A DNA stretch of 64,000 bases from Hetaerina americana (taxonomy: Eukaryota; Arthropoda; Insecta; Odonata; Calopterygidae): assembly GCA_022747635.1 (NCBI GenBank), contig JAKTNV010000009.1:28931622-28995621 (forward strand), given 5' to 3'. Shown here piece after piece: positions 21,567 through 34,904 of this stretch. The translations under genes were made by a program, and so were the position numbers. Within the stretch, counting starts at the first letter, position 1. Each line of letters begins with the position of its first letter. Under the pieces are notes generated by a model, which was not told where the DNA came from, ran no database searches, and saw nothing but the letters and a program-made list of their open reading frames with translations.

Positions 21567-22507
21567 CTACCTTGATCAAAAAGTTCCCGGAATAACCACC
21601 GTGTGGCGCTCACATCGTTCCGATTTGAGTTCTGTTTTTTTGTTAAATTGGTACATCTGTTGTTGATATTCCCTTTAAATCTTAGTGTCATAACTTGACA
21701 TTTGCAAAAGTTACGTAGCCAAGAGTACATCTATCTCTGTGTGTGTTGGCGATTTTTTACAATTTCAGAAATGGATTTAAATTTGCAACAACGAACTTGT
21801 ATTAAATTTTGCGTAAAAAACGGATTTAGTGGCGCACGTTGGAAATGTTGGAAAAGTGTTTCGGCAACGATTCTCTAAAAAAAACGGTCGTTTACCAGTG
21901 GCACGAGCGGTTCAGAAGTGGTCGTGAGTCAATCGAAGATGATGAACGCAGTGGCAGACCATCGACATCGAAAGTCGGTGTAAAAATTGATAAAGTAAAA
22001 GAAATGTTGGTCAATAACCGCAAATTAACCATCAGAGAAATAGCGGAGGACTTGAACATTGCCTATGGATCCGCCCAAGACATTGTGGTTAATGATTTGG
22101 GTTTCCGTCGTGTAGCATGCCAAAAGACCTCAATTTCATGCAAAAAAGAGACCGTGTTGACGTCGCAAAAGACATGATTTGCGAGGCTGAATCCGATCCC
22201 ACATTCATCAAAAGGATCATTACTGGAGACGAGACGTGGGTTTATGAGTACGACACGCAATCCAGACATCAGGCAAGTGAATGGCGTTCACCAAATGAGC
22301 CGAGACCAAAAAAACCACGTCGTTTTCAGTCAAAAAAGAAGGCAATGCTGACGGTTTTCATGGATTACAACGGTGTAGTGCATCATGAATTTTTGCCAGA
22401 AAGCCAGACAGTAAACAAAGAGTATTATTTGGGCGTTATGAGACGTTTGCGTGAAGCAATTCGCCGAAAGAGACCAGAAATGTGGGCAGAAAACTCGTGG
22501 ATTTTGC
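21567..22507 (+). mobile_element. 3'-truncated mariner, second copy
   Basis: The left terminus CTACCTTGATCAAAAAG starts at 21567 inside a (TA)n run, which suits TA targeting. It is closely similar to the 11530-12853 element throughout, with a few substitutions. Similarity stops abruptly at 22507, and the following AT-rich sequence is unrelated, so the right terminus and about 380 bp are missing. Confidence 0.9.
21771..22507 (+). pseudogene. Broken mariner transposase
   Basis: The ATG at 21771 opens MDLNLQQRTC as in the first copy. Near 21838 four bases present in the other copy are absent, which shifts the frame; the following frame (from 21839) carries the helix-turn-helix region. A second shift occurs near 22107-22120 after LGFRRVA, where sequence expected before PKDLNF is missing. 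The frame from 22117 then holds the first catalytic Asp (TGDETWV). The copy ends after ENSWIL, so the second and third catalytic Asp are lost. It has only two lysines where the other copy has five. It is certainly inactive. Confidence 0.9.
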
Positions 22508-22915
22508 TGGTGAAATATCTCCTCTTTAAATCTGACTTATTATACCTTATAAATCAATGACATATGTACGACGCTCTTGTCTGCTCATCCCTTTCCTCAC
22601 TATTCCTACCTATTTTTACCTTGAATTCAATTGCAAATACACACAAACACAGGTGGGCATACACCTATATCGATTTCGAGCATTTGATAGATATATCTTA
22701 CAGCTTAACTTGGAGATTACGTTTGTAATTGCCAACTGAATGCAGTAATTTGTATTTTTACATTGAATTATAACTGTAGTATAATGGTGAGGTCGGTTTG
22801 CAAAACTCGTAACAGGAAAATACGGGAAAATTCGTCTAATTTACTGAATAAAGAATGTGAAATATTCATATTAATGGTGCTAATAATTCATATCTTTAAT
22901 TATCATTAGTATTGT
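22508..22915. other. No recognised gene
   Basis: AT-rich sequence beyond the mariner breakpoint. No repeat recognised. Confidence 0.4.
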
Positions 22916-22919
22916 ATGT

Positions 22920-23110
22920 AGTCTTTCAATTAAGGTGGATTTTGGATGGTCACAAACTCACTACCACTACATTTCTAAATCTAGTTGAACAAGGCGCGCA
23001 ACCCATAACCCAACATTACAATAAGTCCCTCAATTCTGCTTATTTACTGATTTCCTTCATGCCGCCCAACATGCCTATTTGCTTCCTCCTCCTACTTCAC
23101 CTGCCCATCG
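22920..23110 (+). repeat. Fragment related to the 13.4-13.9 kb inverted repeat
   Basis: TTAAGGTGGATTTTGGATGG followed by CACAA, then CCCAACATT and TTCATGCCGCCCAACATGCC, run in the same order as the right arm at 13725-13880. The match is diverged. Confidence 0.45.
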
Positions 23111-23519
23111 TTCTCCCTTCTTATCCATTGTGAATAAATATTTTAATTTATGTATTCCCGAGAAGTTGGTGGCGTAAATGTTGCGCTTTTCGAATGTGCT
23201 GCCTATCCTTACTCAAATATTTTCTCTGCCTTTGGTACTCATTCATTTCCGTCTCAATCAACGTTTCTGTATCACATTTCCTTATTCGTTTTACCTAGTC
23301 TATCATCTTTTGTATTTATCATATGACGTTACACTTCATTGGAACTATATTATTAAATGAGTACGTATCGTCTCCTAAGGAAGCTGTGCGAACTAATTAA
23401 GGCATTTTCAAATCTTTGCCTAACTATAATATAGTCTATATGTATATAATAACTCTAATATAGGATATCTATCGGAGGGACAGGCCAGTTTACATGCATG
23501 CATGCGTCTTTTGTGCTTC

Positions 23520-23770
23520 TAAATCCAAGTGTTTTTATGGCATAACTATTTATTCTTCAGAACTCAATTGCTTTCTCCCCGTGGCTATTGTTTTATCCAA
23601 AACGGTACTCCCCTACTCCAATCACATCTTTCCCTTAGCCTACCGTCCCATCACTATCAAGTGTTTTCTCCCAGGGATACACGTACTATTTTGCTATAAT
23701 TGATCGCATGTACTGTCTATTTCATCCTTCCTATGATTGCCTGGCGGCATATATACCAGAACAATGACCA
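23520..23770 (-). pseudogene. LINE endonuclease relic
   Basis: On the minus strand, 23760-23700 reads VYMPPGNHRKDEID, then lower down LIVMGR followed by a stop, and DVIGVGEYRFG and HGEKAIEF near 23555-23610. This order (VYMP..., then L-V-MGDxNA, then G-GxxGxG, then GE-L-EF) is that of the AP-type endonuclease of non-LTR retrotransposons. Stops and a frameshift interrupt it. Flanking pyrimidine-rich frames on the plus strand (23494-23972) are shadows. Confidence 0.5.
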
Positions 23771-23989
23771 AATCCTTTGGTTCAATTTCTCTTCTACCAA
23801 AAGCGTTCTAAAACTCGCTTTCTCTATGTTCAATATGCTTCTTCCTAACTCTTTGTTCATTATTATTACCGCCATTCAATGGCCCTCGTTCCCTTCACTG
23901 TTTACTACTATAACTATCGCTCCAGTAATCCTCTCTATCTTTCAAACTTCACTTCGTAAAGCCCTAAAATAATGCCCTCTCTCCATCTT

Positions 23990-26900
23990 CCAATTTATAT
24001 TTTCTAATTTTGCTTTCCTCACTTATTTCTAACATTACAAGTCCATATTCTAACTGATTCGGTCCTCTTTCATACCCTATAAGTAAAATATATATCCAGT
24101 AAAATTATTTGCACTCCAAATAATAGCCGCTACAAAAGCGGCAGTGCGCATCGCTCATGTAATTTATGGCCATGCGATACGGATAGGGATTTTAGCACGG
24201 ATAGTAACCATGGATGAGCCTTGCGATCTGACATAATCCTCATTTGGAGAAAATGTCTCAAGAGGCTTTCAGAATAAATTCCGGAACGGATGGACTTTAT
24301 TCTTTTTATATAAAGATAGTTTAATGCTGTAGAATACTACTTTGGTCGAGTCAATTGCGCTTGAGGAGCTGTAACTTTCTTATGAGGAAACCGATTTCAA
24401 TGAAATATAAGACTTCATTCATGCACTGATTGCTATGCATCCGAATTTTTATTCCCTTAGGTAAACGTTGACCCACTATTGTTCGGGAATAGGGCCGGTT
24501 TTCGGTCTTTGATATTCAATAACCCAATTTTGTATGTCTTTTGCTGTTACCCGTGCTTATAACCCGGGGATTTCATGGAACGAAAGCCAATAGTATTTAT
24601 AGCAATTTTAAGAAAAGGATACATATTTATTTTAAAATTTACGTAAGTTTCAGTTATAGTTGTGTAATCCTTCTAATTTCAAAGCGTATGAATTGAATGA
24701 AAATTTTTATTAGCTTCCTTCGGCATACAAGTAGGTATCTGGACACCACTGAAAATCCGTCAGCACTTGGCGAGGAATTGGATCTATGGACCTGAAAATC
24801 AATGGCATAGCTACAGTACCTCTGACGATTCTTTATTTACACCATTGGTGTTCTGATGGGCGGTCTATAGACGAATTAAGGGTTTAGATTTCTCTCTAGA
24901 ATAAAATGAGCGTACGTGAGCGTTTCTTTATGGTTTGGCCGAGTAAATTGCATAAGAAGACCTTTTTTCTCCCTCAAGCCATTAAATAAATTATGCAGAA
25001 TACTTGGTTGGAGTGAAAGCATTAAATGTGGATATATTACCCATTTTATGTTAATGCGCATTGAGGCCAAAGACCTATATTTGGTGGTATTAATGCACGT
25101 TCAAACTGACTTTATTTCTTTATCTTATAGAAATTTCAAGGCACTAGATAGTAACGGCATGTTTACCACGCCTGGCGGGAAAGATAATCGTTTTTTTCCG
25201 GTCTTTCAGGTGAATTTTTTCCCTCTAAAACCAAATTATTTTACAATCTAATAAGCCAGAATGCCGGCGAGTTTCAGAAAATAGCCATATTTGATCTTAG
25301 CGATAGATTTAGGTTGATCGTGCCTTTAAAATTCCGTAAAACTTTAAATGTACGTGCTAGAGCGGATGTATAGAGAGTGGTGAAACCTGCTGTGTATTTC
25401 GTCTTTTGATTAATGTCTTGTCATGTTATGGCAAATATTTTTGTTGTTCATCCATATTGTATTTTCGTTTTGCTTGAGGATACTGGCTCCGACCTTTCTT
25501 ATTATCCACCTTATGTTTGTTTACATCTAAATATCCTAAATACTTGTTCAGTTTCACGAATTATGTTGAATATACGAGTAGTAATATAAGAATAGTGTGT
25601 ATAGGCACGCTGCTAAATCGCCTAAATGTATTCTAAAAAAACACAAGCCTGAGTATAAAATGATGGGACTCAGTTTATAAATAAATGTTTGGATGATTAC
25701 AAATGTAATCTTTGAAAGGATAAAAATAAATATAATTAAAGTTATTAATGAAATAGTTTTGATACTGATGGTGGACTGACGTTGAGAAAAGAGTATGGAA
25801 TATTGATTGCAGTAAGTATCATTAGGTCACGAGCATTTAAGAATTTTCGCCTTTCTATCTTATTGAGATTACATTTATTATAATTTTGAGTTATTCGTGG
25901 GAGAAGAGTTCGGCTGCTAAGACTATAAAGGAAATAATAAGGGGTAGAAATGATCGTAGGAGTGGCTATTAGAATTGTAATTTGATGAATTGACTACTAA
26001 GAAAGCATTCAGTAAATCGATTTTATAGTATTTACCTCGGCTGATAATAATAGTCCGAGTTTAATAGGCAATATTAGCATATTTTTCCTGTCTTTGTATA
26101 GATTTTCTTGCGTGTAATCAAAGTAATTAACGCATCTGTAAGAAGTTGTCAGTAAACCTTGAAAATTGGATGCTAGTCAATTATTGTCGTATCCTGTTGA
26201 ATGGAAAAAGGAAAAATAAGTGGAATGGAAAATAACTACTAGTCTAACTTCATTCTGTTTTGAATCGTGGGATTAGTTAAAAAATATAGTGTTATTATGC
26301 CCTCATATAAAATTTAGTAAAAATATATTATCACTAAGGTAATCTATTGGTTATGGGTAGGTATTTCATAATTTATGGAAGAGACTTCGAAATCAAGATC
26401 TAATTAATCACTTGTAAACAACGAGAACTACAACTCTCCCTACTTACTACTTCTCTTCTTGCCGCTCCAAATTCCAGTTCTTATTTTCTCTCTTCCACCT
26501 GGACATATTGTTTACCCTTTTTTGCACTTTCAACGCCATTTTGTGTTTCAATGTCACCTCCGTTCTCTTTTTTTGGGTGGTGGATATAGATGAATAATTG
26601 GCTTCGGTCGGATTCTGGAAATTTCGCATTTGATAGAATCAGCAGTAAAAGGATTTTGGTACTATTATTTCTTTTGTTATAAAAATTTGATTTTTTTCTC
26701 TAGTGAGGCTATTAACTAATCGAAGCAAAATTATTTACCAGCCTTTAAAAAGGAGGATGTGCCCTATACAATAAGTATAAAATGAATTTTTCTTTGCAGC
26801 CTAGTTTTCGTATGGAAATGTTCCTAACTCGTGTTTCCATATAAATGCCAACTATCGAGAGAGTTTAGCATCGATGGAAGTAATTGGGTAAACTAATTGT

Positions 26901-28185
26901 TTCTTCATGTGTTTCATCCCCTTGAAACTGAATATCTAGACTAAATCTTTTACGAGGTGTATCAAGCAGAACGTCTATCATTGAATACATCTCCAGTATA
27001 AAAAATGTATTGAATATTTACTCTGCCTTGGAGAGAAGTCCGATTATAATAATTTCTAAAAATTTTTGAGTACGGAAAAAACAAAATTTTGGAAAAAAAT
27101 TCTTTATTGCACACAGATGGCAGCATATGTTACTTGTCAGAATTAGTTGCATCAGTAAGACTCAATTGAATCACGTAGCCATAAGTATAAGTAGTAATGA
27201 GGCGATTAGGCGGCTATTTGACTTGACTTTGCATGAGCGATTCCTAGCGGTTGTCTCGTTATACCCGTATGTGCATCATGAAAATGGTCCGCGAGTATAT
27301 TTCAGTCGGATTAATTCGGAGGATCGGATGTCTATCCTGCCAACGATTACAATACTTTAAGGCCTTTTTCAAACTGTGCTCAGGAGACAATTTTGCTATA
27401 ACACTATTGCACTTGCAAATACCACACATTCTAGAATGGCACAAACAAAAGATAGGACAGAAGAAAGCACGGACTGCCTTTCGATAATAATATAATTGCC
27501 TGTTATAAAACGAGGCATTGCCAATATTGCGTGTACAGGAAGATCCTATATTCTGTGAATTTTCTAATTTTGATTGTTTCTGTTTGAGTTTGCTATTTTA
27601 CGTTCACCGAGGTCTTACGGTGATTATAGTGTGTACTATCATCTTATTTATGCCAATATGATGTTAAATGAAAATGAACTTAAACCGACGATCTGCATTC
27701 AGCACTTCACGTATACGTGGCACGTTGTTGTCGGTTCTTGACGTCAACGGCCGTCCAGCTTTTTACGATACTCCTGATACAATTCTTGTATATATATAGT
27801 TTAATTTGGTGAATTATTTCAATGTCATCATAGATTTTTGGTCATGATCCCTGCATCAGCGATGTACTTTTATGAGGTTAGACTGGCGCCATAATAAGTC
27901 AAATTTTCTTTCCATGCTCAGTGCCAGGGTTCAATTCTGTTTTTTGTGTAGAATTGTGGTAGATTTCATTAATTTTAAATCCATTCAGTATATTTATCAT
28001 TTGATTATTGTAATACCTCGTTTAAATTACTTGAATATTCATAAATTGGGTATAGTGATGTAATATGGAGCCAACTCCTAATTTATTTATTCCTTTACAT
28101 CTAATGTATTTAACAATGGCCCAATAGCAGCTAATGTTTTGCTTTTTTGGAGCACAATCAACAAACAGGTAGGATGCTGTCAGTT
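23990..28185. other. Long AT-rich stretch without recognised gene
   Basis: Frames of at most 111 codons (for example 24916-25251) show no domain, motif or splice-site context. A short AGGTAATCTATTGGTTATGG near 26338 resembles the centre of the 13.5-kb repeat. Otherwise nothing is recognised in about 4.2 kb. Confidence 0.45.
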
Positions 28186-28189
28186 AAAA

Positions 28190-28265
28190 TTCCAACAAGA
28201 TGAGAATCGAACCCGTGGCCCTTGGGTTAGCGGGAAAAAAATTTACCATTCCGCCATCGAGGCTG
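28190..28265 (-). repeat. tRNA-like SINE head, minus strand
   Basis: Read on the minus strand: GCCTCGATGGCGGAATGGTA, then a B-box-like CACGGGTTCGATTCTC. The spacing suits a tRNA-derived head. The middle contains a run of T and does not form a clear cloverleaf, so it is not called a tRNA gene. Confidence 0.5.
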
Positions 28266-28409
28266 GCAAGTAATTATTGTGTTTTATTATGTTTGCGACA
28301 AATATTGGTTATTTACTGCTGGAAATTGTTGCAAAATATACCTGAACATAATCTTTAGTATGTTATAAAAAATTGGACCAACTTCCCAGATACCGTGTTA
28401 CATTCTAGG

Positions 28410-28725
28410 GAGTAGTAGTAGTAGTTTTAGGGGAGGCGACCGACAGCCAAGGTCATTTGCGCCATTAGGGATGGATGGGAAAGGAGGAAGGGTGGAGAGA
28501 AACCTGGCGTCAGCATTAGCTTACTCTTCACGAAAGGAGCCAAGGGATCCGCGGATTACTGTCTCATCCGACGGACGGCGTACTCACTCAAAGATCTTTC
28601 TACAAACACCTCAAGTAGGGATTGGGATACTACTGAAAAAGATATGTCGCCTCCAGGATTTGAACCCGGGCCCTCTGGGTAAAAAGCCAGTGCGCTAGCC
28701 TCCGCATCAACCCGATGCCCCCCTA
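28410..28725 (-). repeat. tRNA-derived SINE with (ACT)n tail
   Basis: Minus-strand order: a tRNA-like head (GATGCGGAGGCTAGCGCACT as A-box, CCCGGGTTCAAATCCTGG as B-box), a body with GAGTACGCCGTCCGTCGGAT, a 3' part with AATGACCTTGGCTGTCGGTC, then (ACT)n at 28411-28425. Body and 3' part match the plus-strand SINE at 2326-2680. This is the best-preserved SINE in the window. The frames at 28471-28750 are shadows of it. Confidence 0.7.
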
Positions 28726-28729
28726 AAGC

Positions 28730-29640
28730 GATATATGGACCAAATAACAAATGCAGTATCTATTACTAAAGTGAATTATTCGAAGAGCCTAGATCTCCGA
28801 AATTGGATTAATGAGTTAAGGTAATGTTTCATTACTGCGTGTAACAGTGTCTGCTCCATATCTTGTGGCCAGTTATATTAGGAGTTGCTCACAAGGGCCT
28901 TAGAAATGATTAGCTGATAAGCTTGGGTCTGACTTTCATGGAAGATCGCCATTTATTCATTTTAAGAGGTAATCTACCATAAGAGGCATAAATTGTATCT
29001 TTCTCACTTACGGTCTATCTCACCCTTCATTTCCTTCTTTAGGTCTTCATAATTGCAACTAACGACTAATAAATATTTGTTATAATGTTTCATTGGTTCA
29101 TTAATGAGTAGAGGGGAAAAATCTGGAAAATTTTATACCAGCGCCACTTAAATTTTAGAGGACAAGTTTTTGTTTCTTACGCAGAATTCAGATCGATACA
29201 TTCCTATTGAGAAAGAATCCATCGCTGTGAAATTTTACACCTCGGGGCTCGAGGAATAGAAACTTTTTAACGGCATAAGTTGTGCAAAGACGGACATTTC
29301 ACTTAACATCGGACGATAAAAGGCACAATGAGCAAAAATATTCGCAGCACTTACTCTGTGATTTTTCAAATGAATATCTGTATTCATCAACTATATCATC
29401 ATAGATAGTCAGAAGCCCCACAATTCATATGTATATAGTATGTATGGTAGATAGGTGAGAATTATCGTTTGAGAAATGAGATTATCTACTATGTTTTCTT
29501 GTATTTTTTCCGGAGTGAACAAATGAGCACGTATTCCTGCTGGTTTCTGTAAACACTTCGTATGACGGACTCCCACAGCTGACACTTCCACAAAGGAAAG
29601 CGAGAATTTTGGAAGAAAAATGACATAGAAGGCATTTTCA
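28730..29640. other. No recognised gene
   Basis: AT-rich sequence. The minus frame 29409-29723 runs into a purine-biased patch and has no recognisable domain. Confidence 0.4.
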
Positions 29641-30190
29641 AGTCCCCGCCACCCCTGTCTCCCACCTTCCTTACCTCCATCCTCCCCACTCCACTGCCCC
29701 TTCATTTTATTCGCTTCCTCCATCCAAGTCGCAACTTATAAGTGTCTTTTTTCGACTCATCCAGTCCCCTTCACTCCCACCCATCCCCCGAAAACCCACA
29801 ACCGAAAAAATAAAGAACCCATTCACTCATTTCTCAACCCCAATATTGGCATAAGGAAATGCTTCGTTATTGCTGTCTATAAGGACCACCTCCTATTTGT
29901 GCGCTCGTACGTTGCAAGGGGTTGCTCTCTCTCTCTATGTTAGCTCCCTCTCTCTCAATTCAAAGAAGACCATTTTCCGAGGGGGGGGGGAACCACCTCT
30001 CACACAAAAAGAGAAGGATAATTTATCATTCTGCTCCCGTTTTCGGGTGGAGTGCCTGGGAGGTATGACGAGGAGAGAAGAGGGGGAGGGCTTGGGGGTT
30101 AACTGGGGAGGGTGTTTGAATGAGGGGAGAGAAGGAGGGGATGGGATAGGATGGGAAATATGGGGATATAAAAGAGTAGGTGTGTGGTAT
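29640..30190. other. GC-rich, strand-biased island
   Basis: Pyrimidine-rich to about 29830, with (CT)n at 29924-29956, then purine-rich from 29980 with 10 G at 29981-29990. The plus frame 29870-30244 is Gly/Arg-rich and unassigned. Confidence 0.35.
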
Positions 30191-30721
30191 GAGTCAGGGC
30201 TGCCACACCCTGCTCATCTAAAATGTTTCAAATCGGTTGGTTAGGAAGATATCTACATAGAGAATTTCCTGTAGGAAGTACTCAAAAGGAAAATAAATCT
30301 AAATAATTGAAATAGGTCCTTTAAATCATACTTACAATCAACTCGAAGCATATATTCCCATTCGTTTGGACCCATGCAACGTCCATTTAAACGTAATTGG
30401 GCTCATTTTAAACAGAATCTTCGAAGCTACTCTTCAAGTGGCAATGTAATGTTAATGTCATATATTCATTTTAAATTACGTGTAATGAGTAGTAATTAAT
30501 GATTGTTAAGAAAATGATAAATGGGAGAAGTATGAGAGAAGAAGGCACCAAATGATGGATCCCATTGGAGGTTGGAGGAAGAAGTCACAAAACTACTGCG
30601 ATACTGTTACGGAACCGGGAAGGTTGGATACCCCCATTTGGCAGAACTATAATTGATTAGTTATTAAAATAAAGTTAACATTTATCCCTCAATCAATGTG
30701 AAATTCAATTTTGTTGGGAAT

Positions 30722-30935
30722 GTGATCTTTAAGATGGAGCACTCGGCTGGTGAGGAGGGAGTACAGGGTTCAAGGAAGAGCGATGCCCTCGGGCAGTACC
30801 CGTTGCATCTGAGTTGAATGGTTTCCCAGGTGACGACAGTTGAAGTAGAGTAACCGGTGTTGACGGGAAGGCAAGGAACTCCCCTCTATATTCTGCATGC
30901 GTCATACCACCCAGCGATGCCGTCCGTCATGCGGG
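30722..30935 (+). repeat. Degenerate tRNA-derived SINE (shared-tail family)
   Basis: A head with GATGGAGCACTCGGCTGGTG and a B-box-like CAGGGTTCAAGG is followed by a tail with GGCAAGGAACTCCCCTCTA and ATGCCGTCCGTCATGCGGG. It aligns loosely with the tail at 35780-35880. Confidence 0.45.
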
Positions 30936-30939
30936 TTGA

Positions 30940-31590
30940 TAACTTCATATTTTTATTGCTGTATTAAGCTTAAGCTTTTATTGATCTATACCGGTAAACG
31001 TTGGCGACAAATCTTCGCGGTTGGAGCAAAAGTTGTGCGAGAAACAGAAATATGGAGATGGATGGGCATTTCCATTTAGTTCCACAGGAAAGTATAATTA
31101 TAGTGAGCAGGATGGCTAATCATCCTATTGAAGTCCTCTTCAGTTGAAATGAAACGTCAGACAGATTAAATTATCAGATGTTATGGTATATATATTATAT
31201 TATGGTGCAGGAAAATAACATTAACTCTTTCCTTCGTACTGGAGATAATTCAGATTGAATAATTAATTACAGGTATTTTCCTTTGGCTAAAATCATATTT
31301 TCCTCCTATATGTTTATTGCCTCCGTTGTTTTGCACCGTGTTTGAAGAGCTAAAACTGCGTTCACCTCAAAATAATACCTAATCGTTAGGTAGTGTGTTT
31401 ACGATAAGCCAAGTGTGTGAAAAAGGTACCGGAAACTTTGACTCTCTCACGGATCCAAGTTCTGTGAGTATAGATAATGAATTTTCGCAATGCCAACTTT
31501 GTTTTTATTAATTAATTTTCAAGCTCGGCATTGCTTTAGGGCTCATGATGTGACCGGAAGTGTCAAACATTAGGTATCTAAGGTGTCGTC
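30940..31590. other. No recognised gene
   Basis: AT-rich sequence with no frame, repeat or splice-bounded segment of interest. Confidence 0.45.
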
Positions 31591-31596
31591 AAAGCC

Positions 31597-31930
31597 ATGA
31601 AATACCCAATCGTCTGGCACGGTGGTGCGAGCCCGAATTTTGGTAGCACTGCGGAGAAGGCATGCGTTTGGTGTGAGGGGGAGTTGGTGGGGAGGTGCGT
31701 GGGAAATAATGAATGTCAGCGCCCCTCCACCTCTACCCCACGATTCCCCCTCCCCTCCACCGCTATCCGACACGGATGAGTCGTGGGCTCTGTCGGCAGG
31801 GGGTGGATTGGGTGGTGTCGTGGATGTTCCTGAGCGGGAGCTGGTGATTTTTATAAGGAGGCGGAATCATAAGGGTGCAAGGGGTGGGGCTGATGTTTTG
31901 ATAAGAAGAGGCTCCATGGAATAGGGGGCA
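31597..31930. other. GC-rich island, unassigned frames
   Basis: GC- and CpG-containing stretch with frames on both strands (31597-31779 plus, 31622-31924 plus, 31570-31773 minus). The first 25 codons of the 31597 frame have ordinary composition, but the rest is Pro/Ser-rich. No domain is recognised, and no consensus splice site fixes an exon. Confidence 0.3.
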
Positions 31931-31934
31931 ATTT

Positions 31935-33150
31935 GAAGAGGAGATGGATGGATCACAATCCGGATCTCAAGGGTCTAATGAAAAGTGCCGCTGGAGTCCT
32001 GTCCCCACTGGGGGCTCGAGAAATATGGGGTGATATGTAAGGGCACCTCTGTGGGTGCTAGTGGTGGCGTTTAATGGTATTTCATAACTATCTGACCAAT
32101 TACAAAATCTCATGACAATGATGTTAATGTAACGTGAGGGATTAATCAAGCCCTAAACTGAGGGTTCGGAGTGATTCGGTGGCTACCGTAAATGGATGCA
32201 AGCATCAAATAGTTAGTATTATATGCAACACTTCAAATATTTCACGAGATTTAATCCGTGAAATGGTTCATTATTAAATTTCGCAAAAAATTTTCTATTT
32301 GTTGGAACAGTCGCTACCAATATGCGAGCTGGGACCCGGAAAAACCCCCCGGGAAGGAATAAAAAAATATTAAACACATATGAAAAAATATTCTGTAATA
32401 AACGGCTTTAATGTTGATTGTGATACTAAATTCCAACATTTATCTTCACTAGTAAGGTTAAATGATTCCTAGTTCATTGTCCCTGAGACAAAATGGTTGT
32501 GAAGATAGTAGAAGGATAATCACTTGCAAAATTTTACGAGATAAAAGAGCTCATTGATGAAAAGATGAAATTGAAGCATAATTTGAGAGAGAACTGGCAG
32601 CGTGGATTATTGGCATTGCGGATGGAAATGTATAGGGCTGCACTTAATTGTATAAAAAGTTGTCTCCTGTTACAAGTTGTGAGTTAGTAATTTTATTGAA
32701 AGATATTGGAATAAATAATGAAAAAAATTGATAGCTCTCGTTACATTTTCCCGGGTAAATTTTTTTCTTAAGCAGAAGGGATCGAGTATTATCTCCGGTT
32801 TCATGATGGGAGGAACATGCATAGACAAGCATGGGAATGACTGCTAGAAAATTTGCACAAAAAGTTTAGTATTTAATATTATAGGTAGATATCCTCCATG
32901 GCAAAAATGCTTGAAAAGGAATCGAATTCCGGTCAAGTCATTTAATTATTTCATGAAAATCATTCAACAATTTTTTAAAAATTTGCTAATATATTTTTTA
33001 TACCTAAAGGCTTAGTTTTCCTTCTTTTTGACATCGTGATGCTGCTCAAGGAATTTCGTAACGGCTCACTTCCCATACGACAATGTTTGCCATACACTCA
33101 AACTATTTTTTAAATTGCGTTCTCCCCTTTGAAACGCATTACTTCCTGAG
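31935..33150. other. No recognised gene
   Basis: AT-rich sequence; nothing recognised beyond short frames. Confidence 0.45.
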
Positions 33151-34900
33151 AAGTTTCTCCTTTTTTTCTCTCCCTTCCTTACTCTATCTCCCTGGCGTCG
33201 TTGTGAGGAAAAAAGAGAGGCTCACAATGAACTACACCGTGGAGTCGTCGAGTCGGATTCGGGCAAGAAAAAAAGGGAGAATGTATGGAATGAGAAAGAA
33301 ATCACGAGGCGAGAGAGAGGTTCCTTGGAATTTTTAAAAAATATCCTCTGCCATTCTCCCCCCCCCCCTCTCAGCTCCCTGACAAAATAAAAGCCGGAGC
33401 GAAATGGCGGAGCGAATGACTGGGCGCTGCTGTGAAACAGTGGCACGGGATCGAGTTAGTTTTGCGCTGTCGCTTTCTTCTGCGGCGCGCGGTCGTTCGC
33501 GGCAAGAAATACATCTCAACTCCAGAAGAAGAGAAAAGTAATGGAGAGGAGGGGTAGCAAGAAAGAATAAAGAAAGATCCGAAATGGGTAACAAGTGAGA
33601 GAGAGAGAGAGCGATGTCGCTCGTTTTCGCGGCGAAATTACATTCTTCTCGGCTCGGAAGGGATTTTTTAAATTCATCTCTCTTCCCGTTTCTCTGCTAT
33701 GTTTTTTTTGCAAAAGGGGACACTTTTTGCTCGACTCTGTCCAACTTTTTTTTCCTCTTTCCCTCCAACTCCCTCCCTCTTAAAAACAACCATTCCACTA
33801 GCAATTTAATAAAGTGCGCAGATCGGCGTGGTTATACGCGGGCAAATCTTTCCTGTCTCTCTCTCCCTCTTAATTAAAAGGTTCGCTTCGTTTGAAACCT
33901 GGTTCCTTTCTTCATGCGTCTGCTTTCTTTCTGTTCCTCCTTCCATATCTCCACCTCTCTTGTTCTTCTCTCTCTCTCTCTCTCTGTCCCCTTTACCCGC
34001 CTTTTCTTATCCCGCGAAGTGAAGGAGGGATTGAAAATTTCCGTGGATTCGGGTGCGGGGAGTGGTGAAAAATTACGTGCGGCATCCGTAGCTGTAAGGG
34101 TGTTAGAGGAACAGGGTGGAGGAGGAAAAGGGGGGGGGGGTGGAGAGGGTTTTGGAGGTTGGTAGAGGAGGAGGGCGACGGAGGTCGGGAGGGAATCGGG
34201 AAGCGAGAACGGCATCGTCGACCGTTGCGTCCTTCGCCGGCCATTGTGACAGAAGTGAGCCAGAAATATATTCTTCCCTCTCTCTTCCCTTTTCCCCCAC
34301 ATTCCCGTTTCACCCTGAAGATAGAATAGGAGAGCGAGACCGCGGGGATCGCGATCACGGACTAGCGTGAATTCACGCTTGGGAATATTCAAAATTTTCG
34401 AAGAAATGAGAATTCGAGGGAAGGGAGACGTGGTTGGCTCTGGGAGAGCGCGTTCGTACCAGCTGCCGCACTCGAATGGTACATATGCTTTATTCGGCGA
34501 AAACGTCCCGACAATGGAGTCAGGAGGCAAAAAAAGCAGGGAGGGAGAGGAAAAGGGGGAAGAAATAGTGGGGATCATAATGATAAACGGGAGTGATGAG
34601 GGAAACGAAGAGGAAGGGATGCCGAAAGGCAGGGAGGTGGAGAAAGATAAAGTTTATTTTTTCCCCAGTGGAAACAAGGAGGAGGAATGAGGCGACGGAG
34701 GACAGATTATTGTTAACAATATTATTGTTGTCGTTGTTTTTTATATTCGTGGGAATTCCAGGCGAGTTGGCGATTTCCTGTGGGGTTTTATTTCCGTTGG
34801 AAGCGGAAAAGGCAAGGAAAAGCCAAGGAAGGAGGAGGAATTCTTTTCGTGTTTAGCGGGGAGTGGGTGCGGACGGCGGTCACAGTCATTGAAGGGTTCC
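33150..34900. promoter_or_regulatory. Large CpG-rich, strand-biased island; candidate promoter region
   Basis: The longest GC-rich block of the first half. It has CpG clusters at 33400-33500 and 34000-34360, a C run (33358-33368), (CT)n (33969-33986) and a G run (34130-34140). Long frames overlap on both strands (34578-33874 minus, 234 codons; 34367-34690 plus, 107 codons). They are dominated by Pro/Ser/Arg or Glu/Gly/Lys dictated by purine-pyrimidine bias, so I do not call them genes. Such islands often mark promoters and 5' exons, but no core promoter or clear exon was pinned down. Confidence 0.3.
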
Positions 34901-34904
34901 TTTC

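Noticed and set aside
28640..28715. tRNA gene on the minus strand
   Set aside because: A- and B-boxes are present, but the flanks continue into a SINE body and tail and the stems do not form a clean cloverleaf.
33874..34578. 234-codon minus frame
   Set aside because: Rich in Pro, Ser and Arg because the strand is pyrimidine/purine biased; overlapping long frames occur on the other strand, and no domain or splice context is visible.
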